This document shows, one piece after another, positions 26,467 to 34,085 of a DNA stretch of 42,908 nucleotides. A model generated the notes under the pieces. That model ran no database searches, was not told the origin of the DNA, and saw only the letters and a list, made by a program, of their open reading frames with translations. The stretch is from Streptomyces bobili. Its GTDB lineage: Bacteria; Actinomycetota; Actinomycetes; Streptomycetales; Streptomycetaceae. The stretch lies in NCBI RefSeq assembly GCF_002154575.1, contig NZ_MUBA01000272.1, forward strand, positions 1 to 42,908, read 5' to 3'. The first letter of the stretch is position 1; each line of letters begins with the position of its first letter. The translations under genes and the position numbers were made by a program.

Positions 26467-28551
26467 TCAGGGGATGTGTGCGTCGTGTCCGCCGCCTCGC
26501 CGGTCGGTCTCCGGCTGTGGGAGGTCGACGGCGGCCCAGACCGTTTTGCCGCTCGCCGTGTAACGGGTGCCCCAACTGTCGGTGAGGCTGGCGCAGATGT
26601 AGAGTCCCCGGCCGCCTTCGTCGCTCTCCCGGGCGTGCCTGAGGTAGGGCGCCGTCATCGAGGCGTCCTCGACCTCGCAGGTCAGCAGATGCGGTTGCCG
26701 TACCAGCCGCAGGGCGATCGGCGGAGCGCCGTAGCGGATGGCGTTGGTGACCAGTTCGCTGACGACCAGTTCCACGGTGAACCGGTCGACCGGGGTCCCC
26801 CAGCGCTCCAGGCAGCGGCCCGCGAGACGGCGGGCGTCAGCCACCGCGGCCGGATCCGCCGGCAGGTCCCAGGCCGTGACATGGTCGTCCGGCAGGCGCT
26901 GGGTGCGGGCGACGAGAAGCACCTCCTCGGGACCGAGGAGCCCCTCCAGCGCGTCGGCCATGGTCTCGGTCGGGTGCTGGGGGTGCGACAGGGCTCTCGT
27001 CAGCGCCTCCACGGGGAGGGAGGACGCTCCTGTGCTCCGCGAGGCCAGACAGACCGTACTGCCCGGCTCAAGGACGTAGGTCCTGCTCGGGAAGGGGGGT
27101 CCGTCGGCGCCGAGGAGTGATCCGACCGGCAGGGGCTCAGGTTCCACGGAGCCGTCCGGCCGTGTGAGTGCGAGGAAGCAGTTTCCCGCCCGTGCGATGT
27201 CCAGCAGCCCGCTGACCGGGTCGTGCACGGCGATCGCGCAGCCGGCCGAGGGCTCCTCGACGTCGGAGAGCTCTCGTTGTTCGCGCGCGAGACGGCGGGT
27301 GGTCAGGTGGAGCCGGGCGAGGAGCTCGTGCGGCTCCAGGTCGAGGGTGGCCAGCGTGTGCACGGCCGTCCTCAGCTGGCTCATCGTCGCCACGGCGCTC
27401 ACTCCGGACTGCTCGACCCTGCCCGCCACCAGGGCCACGCGCGCGGAGGAGAGCGGGATGACGTCGCACCACGAGCCGGCGCCGTGGCCTTCGTGGCGGT
27501 GCCGTTGGGAGACCTCCAGGGCGTTGCGTGTCGTCTCGGGCTGCTTGCGGGGCCAGCTCTGCAGAGCGGTCATCACGATGTGCTCGCGGGAGAACCGCAG
27601 GGAGTTCTCCAGGCATGTCGCCGTGCGGGCGGTGATGTCGGCGGCCAGCAGGAGGTCCTCGGGTTCGAACGGGCTGGTGGTGGGCCGCCGGTGGAAGGCG
27701 ACGGCGCCGAGGAGTCTGCCGCGCACCGTGAAGGACGCCACCAGAGCGGTGGGGAGCGCGCGCCCCTCGGACTCGGTGGGTAGCAGCGTCGGCTCGCCCG
27801 GCAGGCGTTCGCCGAAGAGACCGGGCAGCAGGATCGTACCGACGCGGGGAAGGACACCTGCGCCGTCGGATCCAGCGGTGGCGGCGCATCGCAGCAGCGG
27901 GGCCACGGTCCTCAGCGACAGATGGGGGTCCTCACCGCGCAGCACGTCGTCCGTGAGCGCGACGACCACCGAGTCCGCGAACCCGGGCACGGTCACGTCG
28001 GTGAGATCCTGCGCGATGCGCAGCACATCGAGGCTCTGGCCGATGCGTTCGCGTACGGCGTGCAACAGGCGCAGGCGTCCCTCGGCCCGTTCGCGCTGGG
28101 TGACGTCGACCGCCGTGGTGACGACACCGATGGTCCGGCCCCGCCGGTCCGTCAGCCGGAACGTCGACGTGGAGAAGACGTGTTCCCGGTCGGGATCCGT
28201 CGGCGGCCGGCCCCGTACGAGGACCTCCCTGCGCGGATGACCGGTTGTCAGGACCTCGCGCAGGACACGCTCGTCGACGCCCTCCGCGAAGGGCGCGTAG
28301 GCCTCGGACGCGGTCAGGCCGACGACCTGTTCCTGAGGTACGCCTCGCATCCCGGCGGCCACGGTATTGACCCGTACGACACGCAGGTCCCGGTCCAGGA
28401 CGTGCAGCCCCACAGCCGATTGGGTGAATACGGCGTCCAGTACGGCCTCGTCCAGCCCGTCCGGCTCGTCCGGCCGACGGCCACGCGTGTTGTCCGGTCC
28501 CCCTCCCTCGACAGGCGTTCCATCGGATTCGGGCGATTGGGGGGAAGGCAT
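26467..28551 (-). CDS. PAS-GAF-SpoIIE-HATPase protein with degenerate phosphatase domain
   Basis: The ATG at 28551 follows GGAGAGG; an upstream in-frame ATG adds 34 unlikely residues. The 694-residue cytosolic protein has a PAS domain (about 35-152), a GAF domain (about 160-320), a SpoIIE/PP2C-like domain (about 345-550) and an RsbW-like HATPase_c domain (about 560-680; N-box ELVTNAIRYG with Asn603, later GGRGLYI). The usual metal ligands are missing: GSWCD (359-363) stands where GDWYD is expected, GRVEQSG (377-383) replaces GDVxGxG, and LASRSTG replaces the YTDG block. The phosphatase is probably inactive while the kinase fold looks intact. In active relatives these modules control anti-sigma factor partner switching. 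Confidence 0.88.
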   Translation of the reverse strand: MPSPQSPESDGTPVEGGGPDNTRGRRPDEPDGLDEAVLDAVFTQSAVGLHVLDRDLRVVRVNTVAAGMRGVPQEQVVGLTASEAYAPFAEGVDERVLREVLTTGHPRREVLVRGRPPTDPDREHVFSTSTFRLTDRRGRTIGVVTTAVDVTQRERAEGRLRLLHAVRERIGQSLDVLRIAQDLTDVTVPGFADSVVVALTDDVLRGEDPHLSLRTVAPLLRCAATAGSDGAGVLPRVGTILLPGLFGERLPGEPTLLPTESEGRALPTALVASFTVRGRLLGAVAFHRRPTTSPFEPEDLLLAADITARTATCLENSLRFSREHIVMTALQSWPRKQPETTRNALEVSQRHRHEGHGAGSWCDVIPLSSARVALVAGRVEQSGVSAVATMSQLRTAVHTLATLDLEPHELLARLHLTTRRLAREQRELSDVEEPSAGCAIAVHDPVSGLLDIARAGNCFLALTRPDGSVEPEPLPVGSLLGADGPPFPSRTYVLEPGSTVCLASRSTGASSLPVEALTRALSHPQHPTETMADALEGLLGPEEVLLVARTQRLPDDHVTAWDLPADPAAVADARRLAGRCLERWGTPVDRFTVELVVSELVTNAIRYGAPPIALRLVRQPHLLTCEVEDASMTAPYLRHARESDEGGRGLYICASLTDSWGTRYTASGKTVWAAVDLPQPETDRRGGGHDAHIP

Positions 28552-29236
28552 GTCCGCTTCGCCTCTCCGTACCGTGTTCCTTGTCCGGCTGCTCCCGGTG
28601 TCAGGGCAGTTGTCCGGCACATCCTCGTACCCCACCCGTCGGTCGGCCCGCACACACGGCCGAGGGCACGGGCGCCTTCACCCACGCGGCACTACCATCC
28701 GGCCCTGGTGTCCGGTCGAGTCGGCGGAAGGCCGCCAGGTTGCCCGGGATCGCGGCGCGGCCGGGTGGTCACCGGCACGTCCCGGAGTCATAGCGTCCGG
28801 CCGGACAACGTCTCCGCCAGCGGCAGCCCGTCCCTCGCGGCAACGATTTGGCGCGCGCGGAGTTCGGCTCGGGTTCGCGGACGGTACCGGTGCTCCTCTC
28901 CGCATCCGCATCCGCATCCGCATCCGCAGGCTGATCGCCCTTCGTAGCGCAGCCCTTGTCCCAGCACCGGTGCCACCACGGACCATCCGCGGACGTCACG
29001 CCTGGGCGGCGGAGCGAAGTCATGTGCTCGGCCTGCGCACCCGACCGAGGTGGTTGCGAAGCAGCCGACGGCTTCGGCACGCGCCCGCTCGCCAATCTCA
29101 CCGGCCGTCAGCTCCGCGCCGTCGGCGAACTGCCGCATCGCCTTCCCCCGGTCCCGCTCGCCGGAGGAGCGTTTCGGCCGACCCCGTCCGGCCGAAACCC
29201 TCACACCGACCCGCGCCTGTGAGCCACGCGCTTTCG
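28552..29236. other. 685-bp region without a convincing gene
   Basis: Lies between the SpoIIE-like gene and the AraC/GyrI gene. A 117-codon minus-strand frame (29138 to 28788) with a fair GGGGGAAGG ribosome site exists, but its codon bias decays and its middle is encoded by the CCGCAT repeat, so it is at best a decayed or doubtful gene. No RNA gene was recognised. Confidence 0.4.
28900..28929. repeat. CCGCAT microsatellite (four copies plus a partial one)
   Basis: Hexamer CCGCAT is repeated at 28900, 28906, 28912 and 28918, with CCGCAG at 28924. The repeat lies in non-coding or doubtful coding sequence. Confidence 0.9.
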
Positions 29237-30103
29237 TCAGCCCTGTTCTCGCTCCACCGGAAGCCACAGCTCGGCATCGGCTTCCGTCTTGTCCGGTGAC
29301 AGGCGGGTTCGCAGGATCTCCGGGCCGGGGCGGCTGCGGTACGGGTTCGACGGGAACCACTGCGTGAACACGTCCCGCCACAGGTTCTGGATGGCCTGCG
29401 GCGCCGGTCCCGAGGTCGTGAAGACCGCCCAGGACCCGGCCGGGACCGGCAGGACGGCCGCACCCTCCGGGGCGGCGCCTGACGTGATCACAGCTTGGTA
29501 GTAGTCGAGTTCGGTGCCCTCGGCACGGCTGGGGTCCAGGTCGTCGCAGACCGCGACGACACCCTGTGGCTCCTGGTCCGACAGCTTCTCCAGGCCCTCC
29601 ATCGCCTGCGCCCCGATACCGCGGACGAAGTCGATGATGGCCTGGTTCGGCCCCGAGTGCACCAGGGGAACCCGGGCCTTGAAGCCGACGACACTGAAGG
29701 CCGGCTTGTCCACTACGCGGTACAGCATGCTGCTGCTCCCTTCGACGGTGAGACGGAAGGTCAGCCGGGGCTGGGAGACGAGCGCGGCTCCGCTGCGCCG
29801 GGCCTCGCCCGGCCCGACACCGTGCATGGCACGGAACGCCCGCGCGAAGGCCTCACCCGAGCCGTAGCCGTAGCGGACCGCGATCTCCAGCAGCGACTCG
29901 TCGCGGACAAGCACCTCGGCACCAGCGACGGTGAGCCTGCGGCGCCGGATGTACTCCGACAGCGGCATCCCCGCCAACGCGGAGAACATCCTGCGCAGGT
30001 GGTACTCCGACGTAGCCGCGATCCGCGCCAGCTCCGCCACGTCGATGGGCTGGTCCAGCTGACGCTCGATGTGCTCCATGCTCTGGTTGAGCCGCTCCAG
30101 CAC
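29237..30103 (-). CDS. AraC-family regulator with GyrI-like effector-binding domain
   Basis: The GTG at 30103 is chosen because a near-perfect GGAAGGAGG lies five bases before it; upstream ATGs are less likely. The 288-residue protein has two HTH motifs within residues 1-105 (DVAELARIAATSEYHLRRMF and LLEIAVRYGYGSGEAFARAF). Residues about 130-288 form a GyrI-like domain (LYRVVDKPAFSVVGFKARV, then AVFTTSGPAPQAIQNLWRDV) resembling the ligand-binding parts of Rob and BmrR. Such regulators sense hydrophobic or cationic drugs and activate efflux or detoxification. No efflux gene is adjacent. It is divergent from the motif-sharing pair at 30410. Confidence 0.92.
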   Translation of the reverse strand: MLERLNQSMEHIERQLDQPIDVAELARIAATSEYHLRRMFSALAGMPLSEYIRRRRLTVAGAEVLVRDESLLEIAVRYGYGSGEAFARAFRAMHGVGPGEARRSGAALVSQPRLTFRLTVEGSSSMLYRVVDKPAFSVVGFKARVPLVHSGPNQAIIDFVRGIGAQAMEGLEKLSDQEPQGVVAVCDDLDPSRAEGTELDYYQAVITSGAAPEGAAVLPVPAGSWAVFTTSGPAPQAIQNLWRDVFTQWFPSNPYRSRPGPEILRTRLSPDKTEADAELWLPVEREQG

Positions 30104-30326
30104 GCCGGCCTCCTTCCTTTTGACGATCACCACGCTAGGCATCACGCATCCCGGTGAACCCGACATCCTGTGCCCGATCGGGTCGGGTACGGCCGCGGCA
30201 CGCACGGCAGGACGGGCGAGGCGACGCCCGACCTGCACCCGTGTACCCCTGCGCCCCGGCAAGCCGCCGGCGTACGCCGAGCCGAAGCGGATGCTCCTCA
30301 CACACCCGAGCGACAGCCACGAACAA

Positions 30327-30343
30327 AGTAATGGCCCGTTACT
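30327..30343. promoter_or_regulatory. putative operator before the two-gene motif-sharing locus
   Basis: Inverted repeat AGTAA-N7-TTACT in a locally AT-rich patch 66 bp before the first gene of the pair. Size and symmetry fit a TetR-family site, so the second gene's product is the obvious candidate binder (inference). Confidence 0.45.
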
Positions 30344-30409
30344 CAGTGACGCCCACGAACGTTGCTGGAGTACCGGTACGCACGGTGCCGCGGTTCGACA
30401 GGAGGAACA

Positions 30410-30781
30410 GTGCTCTCGGAAGCGTTGTGGGGGCTGGCGACAGCCGGAGGAGCGGCGGTGGCGGGGACCGTGGCCACGGACATCTGGCGGTCCGTGCGAC
30501 TACGGTGCGCGGATCGGCTCGGCCGGGGGGCGCCGGCAGCCCGGGAACGGATCGATCCGGAGCCCACCGCGTCAGGCCGCCTCGACCGTGCGGCCGTGGA
30601 CGTCGCGGGGACCCGCACGGCGGACACGGCGAGGGAGACCGGGCACCGGCCACGCTCCCGGTCCGGGTCCGGGTCCGGGCGAACCCGCGTACAGCAGAAC
30701 ATCTGTCGCGACGGCGGGACACAGCACATCACCCTGAGCGGGGCCATCATCGTCGGCTCGGAAAGCCGCGGCCCGCGGTGA
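30410..30781 (+). CDS. small helical protein with C-terminal N-x4-GGTQ-x-IT motif (putative amyloid-signalling effector)
   Basis: I do not recognise a named family. The GTG at 30410 sits just after AGGAGGAACA, a strong ribosome site. The 123-residue product has a hydrophobic alanine/glycine-rich segment at residues 4-26 that could be membrane-seeking, a charged helical middle (27-80), a flexible SGSGSG linker at about 85-90, and a C-terminal motif at 95-116: QQN, four residues, GGTQHIT, then LSGAIIVG. The beta-prone motif recurs at the N-terminus of the next gene with identical spacing. Effectors of bacterial amyloid signalling pairs share this plan of helical domain, linker and terminal motif (family knowledge). 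Its stop overlaps the next start by 4 nt (GTGA). Confidence 0.75.
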   Translation: MLSEALWGLATAGGAAVAGTVATDIWRSVRLRCADRLGRGAPAARERIDPEPTASGRLDRAAVDVAGTRTADTARETGHRPRSRSGSGSGRTRVQQNICRDGGTQHITLSGAIIVGSESRGPR

Positions 30782-31677
30782 ACGGCGAGGCAGGGCACGA
30801 GGGCCCCGGTACGGTGGCCGCCGTGCCGGGGCAGACCAACGCGGCTCATCACGGTGGCACGCAGTACATCACCGGCGGTGGTGACGTGAAGACGGTCAAC
30901 GTGTTCGTCGTGCTGCGTGAGCGTCCGGAGGAGGGCGACCGCACGATGCCGGCCCCCACCCGACGCGAACGACTGCGGCGGCAGATGTCCAGGGACGTCC
31001 GCGCGGCGGCGCGGGAGGTCATCACCCGGCAGGGTGTGGAGGCGTTGACGCTCGCCGAGATCGCCCGCCGGGTGGGGGTGACCCCAGCGGCTCTCTACCG
31101 CCACTTCGACGATCTCGGAGACATCGTGCGGCGCACCGCCCGGGACATCGTCGCCGAACTCACGGATCAGTTGCGGGAGTCCATCGAGGCGGAGCGTGAA
31201 ACGGACTTCGCGGCCCGGCTGATCGCCCCGTGCCGGGTGTTCCGCCACTGGGCCCTGACACATCGCCAGGAGTTCCGTCTGCTGTTCGGAACACCCACCG
31301 TGGCCGCGGGTGTGACCCACACCGACGTGACCGCCGAGTGGGTCCGGGAACTCGCCACCATCTGGGGCGCCGAGCACATGCGCCTGTGGGCGGCCCGCCC
31401 CTATCCCATCCTGGCCGACGACGAACTCGCCCCACCGATGCGCCGCCAGATCGCCGACTACCGCGCCGCCACGGGCGTGGAGATGCCTCTCGGCGCGCTG
31501 GTCGTCATGCTGTCGTGCTGGCGCACCCTGTACGGACAGGTGGCGCTGGAGGTGTTCGAGCACCTGAACCCCTTGATCACCGACCTGGAGCCGTTGTTCG
31601 AACTGCTGATGCTCGAAAGCGTGACCCGCATGGGGCTGGGGGCGGATTACCGGCCCCCAGAGGGCCCGCGAGCGTAG
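30778..31677 (+). CDS. TetR-family regulator with N-terminal GGTQ-motif extension
   Basis: The GTG at 30778 overlaps the previous stop and gives a 299-residue protein. Residues 19-37 carry QTN, four residues, GGTQYIT, then GGGDV, matching the C-terminal motif of the upstream protein. A short beta-prone NVFVVL segment follows. The TetR HTH starts near residue 60 (LTLAEIARRVGVTPAALYRHF at about 90-110) and a TetR_C-like ligand domain follows (ALTHRQEFRLLFGTP). An alternative ATG at 30946, with GGAGGAGGG about 11 nt before it, would remove the extension. About 84% of third positions in the 56 extra codons are G or C, arguing that they are translated. Two protein forms are possible. Confidence 0.85.
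   Translation: MNGEAGHEGPGTVAAVPGQTNAAHHGGTQYITGGGDVKTVNVFVVLRERPEEGDRTMPAPTRRERLRRQMSRDVRAAAREVITRQGVEALTLAEIARRVGVTPAALYRHFDDLGDIVRRTARDIVAELTDQLRESIEAERETDFAARLIAPCRVFRHWALTHRQEFRLLFGTPTVAAGVTHTDVTAEWVRELATIWGAEHMRLWAARPYPILADDELAPPMRRQIADYRAATGVEMPLGALVVMLSCWRTLYGQVALEVFEHLNPLITDLEPLFELLMLESVTRMGLGADYRPPEGPRA
31636..31660 (+). terminator. hairpin at the end of the TetR gene
   Basis: Arms CTGGGGGC and GCCCCCAG (8 bp) around a 9-nt spacer that can add two more pairs and an ATTA loop. It lies within the last codons, about 15 bp before the stop, and may act as a terminator. Confidence 0.45.
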
Positions 31678-31949
31678 CGAGGCATCCCCCGCCGGACCAT
31701 GTCGCGCCGCGGCCGGGGCGACACCCTAGGCTGGAAACTCACCGGCGATGCCAGCCCCATGCCGGCACAGGTGATGGTCGCGCCCTGGCATCCCGTCCGC
31801 AGTGGCGGTCCGCCGAACCACCATCACCCGTTGACCCGTTGACCGCACAGCATGCCGCCGATCGGTACGAACAGGGCGCCCCCGCCGGAGCCCAAGGTCG
31901 TGTACTCACCGCGCAGTTGACACCTTGCTCGGCCTGAGGAACGCGTGGG
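31678..31949. other. 272-bp convergent intergenic region
   Basis: Lies between the convergent TetR and saccharopine-dehydrogenase-like genes. No gene, RNA or additional strong hairpin was recognised. Confidence 0.4.
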
Positions 31950-33173
31950 TCAGTGCTCCTCGCGCAGCCCCCACGGAGCCCCGTACGCGCCGAGCAGGTC
32001 GAGGAACGGCTTGGGCGGCAGCGCCTCGGGGCCGAGGACACCGCTTGCCTGCCACCCACCGTTGGCGATCAGTTCGAGGGCGATCACGGGGTTGATGGCG
32101 GTCTGCCAGACGACGGCCTGGGAGCCGTACTCGCGCATCGTCCATTCGTTGTCGACGACGTGGTACAGGTACACCTCCCGGGCGACGCCGTCCTTGGTTC
32201 CCTTGACCCAGGTGCCCGCGCAGGTCTTGCCCTTCATGCGGTCGCCCAGCGTGGCCGGGTCGGGCAGGCACGCGGCCACGACGTCCCGTGGGGAGACCCG
32301 GACCGGCCCGTCCGCGCCCGGCACGGTGACCTTCGCCGTGGAGTCGAGCCCCAGCGCGTGGAGGGTCTTGAGCTTGGCGATGAAGTCGTCGCCGAGGCCG
32401 TACTTGAACGTCACGCGGCGGGCGTCCACCCAGCGGGGCATCAGGAGCACCTCCTCGTGTTCGACGTTCACGCACTCCACCGGGCCGATGCCTTCGGGGA
32501 AGTCGAAGACCTCGGGCTCGCTGAAGGGTGCGGTGGTGAACCAGCCGCGGCCCTTCTCGTAGACGACGGGCGGGTTGAGGCACTCCTCGATCGTGGTCCA
32601 GATGCTGAAGGAGGGCGCGAAGTCATAGCCCTCGACGGTGAGGTTCGCGCCGTCTCGGACGCCGAGTTCGTCGATCTCGTCGAAGAGTTCATCGGCCGCG
32701 TAGCGGGCGAACACGTCCGACAGGCCCGGCTCCACGCCCATGCCGACCAGAGCCAGACGGCCGGCGCTCTCCCAGGCCTTCGCCAGCGCGAACTGCTCGT
32801 CGCCGAGCTTCACCCCGCACTGCTCGTAGGGGGCGGTGGGGTGCGGTACGGACAGCGACATCGCCATGTCGACGTAGTGCGCGCCGGCGCCGAGTGCCGC
32901 GTTGAAAAGCGGCATGACGAACCGCGGGTCGGTCGCGTTCAGCAGTACGTCGCAGCCTTCCTCGACGAGGAGCCGACGGACCGCCGCCTCGTCGGAGGCG
33001 TCCACGCGGCGCGCGCTGAACCGGCGCTCCTGGTCGCCGAGCGCGGTCACGGCCGCCTCGGCACGGGCCAGGTCGTAGTCCGCGACGACCATGTGGGTCA
33101 GAAAGTCACGGCGGGCCGCGATACGGGTGGCGGCGGTTCCGACGCCGCCCGCACCTACGAGGAGTACACGCAT
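31950..33173 (-). CDS. saccharopine dehydrogenase-family protein
   Basis: This 407-residue protein opens with the Rossmann motif GAGGVGTAATRIAARR and continues with DVLLNATDPRFVMPLFNAAL, ALVGMGVEPGLSDVFARYAA and a C-terminal domain ending in INPVIALELIANGGW. This pattern is typical of bacterial saccharopine- or carboxynorspermidine-dehydrogenase-like proteins, NAD(P)-dependent enzymes forming or splitting secondary amines between amino acids or polyamines. The natural substrate is not predictable, and no lysine or polyamine genes lie nearby. It is divergent from the TetR gene at 33291 with 117 bp between the starts, so that regulator probably controls it. Confidence 0.9.
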   Translation of the reverse strand: MRVLLVGAGGVGTAATRIAARRDFLTHMVVADYDLARAEAAVTALGDQERRFSARRVDASDEAAVRRLLVEEGCDVLLNATDPRFVMPLFNAALGAGAHYVDMAMSLSVPHPTAPYEQCGVKLGDEQFALAKAWESAGRLALVGMGVEPGLSDVFARYAADELFDEIDELGVRDGANLTVEGYDFAPSFSIWTTIEECLNPPVVYEKGRGWFTTAPFSEPEVFDFPEGIGPVECVNVEHEEVLLMPRWVDARRVTFKYGLGDDFIAKLKTLHALGLDSTAKVTVPGADGPVRVSPRDVVAACLPDPATLGDRMKGKTCAGTWVKGTKDGVAREVYLYHVVDNEWTMREYGSQAVVWQTAINPVIALELIANGGWQASGVLGPEALPPKPFLDLLGAYGAPWGLREEH

Positions 33174-33290
33174 CTCACACCGTTCTCATCGGGACAGTCC
33201 CGGCGAACGCCCGAGGACCACTTCGATGCAACACGATCCCGACGGTTAAGGTCTACGGCGTTGGCATAAGGGATTCCCAGGGAGGGCGCG
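33174..33290. promoter_or_regulatory. shared divergent promoter region, saccharopine-dehydrogenase-like gene and TetR gene
   Basis: A 117-bp gap with a locally AT-richer stretch (33234-33276) containing TTAAGGT and CATAAGG halves in loose inverted orientation. A TetR site is expected here, but no clean palindrome is visible. Confidence 0.35.
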
Positions 33291-34007
33291 ATGCCCAAGA
33301 AGGTGGTTCCGGAGACGGAACGGCTCAGGCGACGGCCGACCCGCCGCGGCACCGTACTGTCGGAGAAGCTGATCGTGCGGACGGCGCTGCGGATGCTGCG
33401 CGAGCACGGGAGTGCCGGTCTGACCGCACGCCGACTCGGTGCCGCCCTCGGCGCCGACCCGAGCACCCTCTACCGGTACTTCGCCGGCCTGGACGACCTG
33501 ACCCGGGCCATCGGCGAGGAACTGATGGGGCGCGCCCTCGACAGCTGGACGGCCTCCGGGAAATGGCGCGCCGATCTGCGCTCCCTCGGCCTGGCCATCC
33601 ACACCTCCTACCTCGCGCACCCGCAGGCCGCCCTGCTGACCGCCAGCCGCGTCACCGGCCGTCCCCGGGAGATCGAGGTGGACGAGACGATCCTCGGCAT
33701 CCTTCGCGGCGCCGGCTTCGGTGACGTGGACGCCGTCGGCCTGTACCACGCGTTCATCGACCTGGCTCTGGCCTTCGCCGCTCTGGACGCGGGCGCTCTG
33801 GCCGTCAAGGACGAGGCCAGGCGGGCGGACGAGAACATGTGGACCTCCACCTACGCCCGTCTGCCCTCCGAGACGCATCCGCACATCGCCGCCACCGCAC
33901 ACCTGCTGGCGGACCGGATGAACCTGAGCGCCTACCCGATCGTCCTGGACACGCTCCTCGACCGAGCGGAGGCAGTCCGTTCCCGACAGTCGCGCCCGAA
34001 GCCCTGA
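33291..34007 (+). CDS. TetR-family regulator
   Basis: The ATG at 33291 follows GGGAGGG. The 238-residue protein has a basic start (RLRRRPTRRG) and a TetR HTH at about residues 30-75 (LTARRLGAALGADPSTLYRYF, then AGLDDLTRAIGEEL). The C-terminal ligand domain is of the TetR_C_1 type found in many actinobacterial repressors (HTSYLAHPQAALLTASRVTG). It probably represses itself and the divergent saccharopine-dehydrogenase-like gene; the ligand is unknown. The phosphotransferase gene follows 78 bp downstream and has its own ribosome site. Confidence 0.92.
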   Translation: MPKKVVPETERLRRRPTRRGTVLSEKLIVRTALRMLREHGSAGLTARRLGAALGADPSTLYRYFAGLDDLTRAIGEELMGRALDSWTASGKWRADLRSLGLAIHTSYLAHPQAALLTASRVTGRPREIEVDETILGILRGAGFGDVDAVGLYHAFIDLALAFAALDAGALAVKDEARRADENMWTSTYARLPSETHPHIAATAHLLADRMNLSAYPIVLDTLLDRAEAVRSRQSRPKP

Positions 34008-34085
34008 CCCGACGTGAGGGGACCGTTGTCCGCGCCGCCGGGTTCCGGGCATCATGGCAGCGCTCCCATCACGGAAAGAGACGCC

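Noticed and set aside
28788..29138. 117-codon minus-strand frame including a CGCGCG stretch
   Set aside because: Its middle is encoded by the CCGCAT microsatellite, codon bias decays along its length, and no family is recognisable. Kept only as a remark in the intergenic entry.
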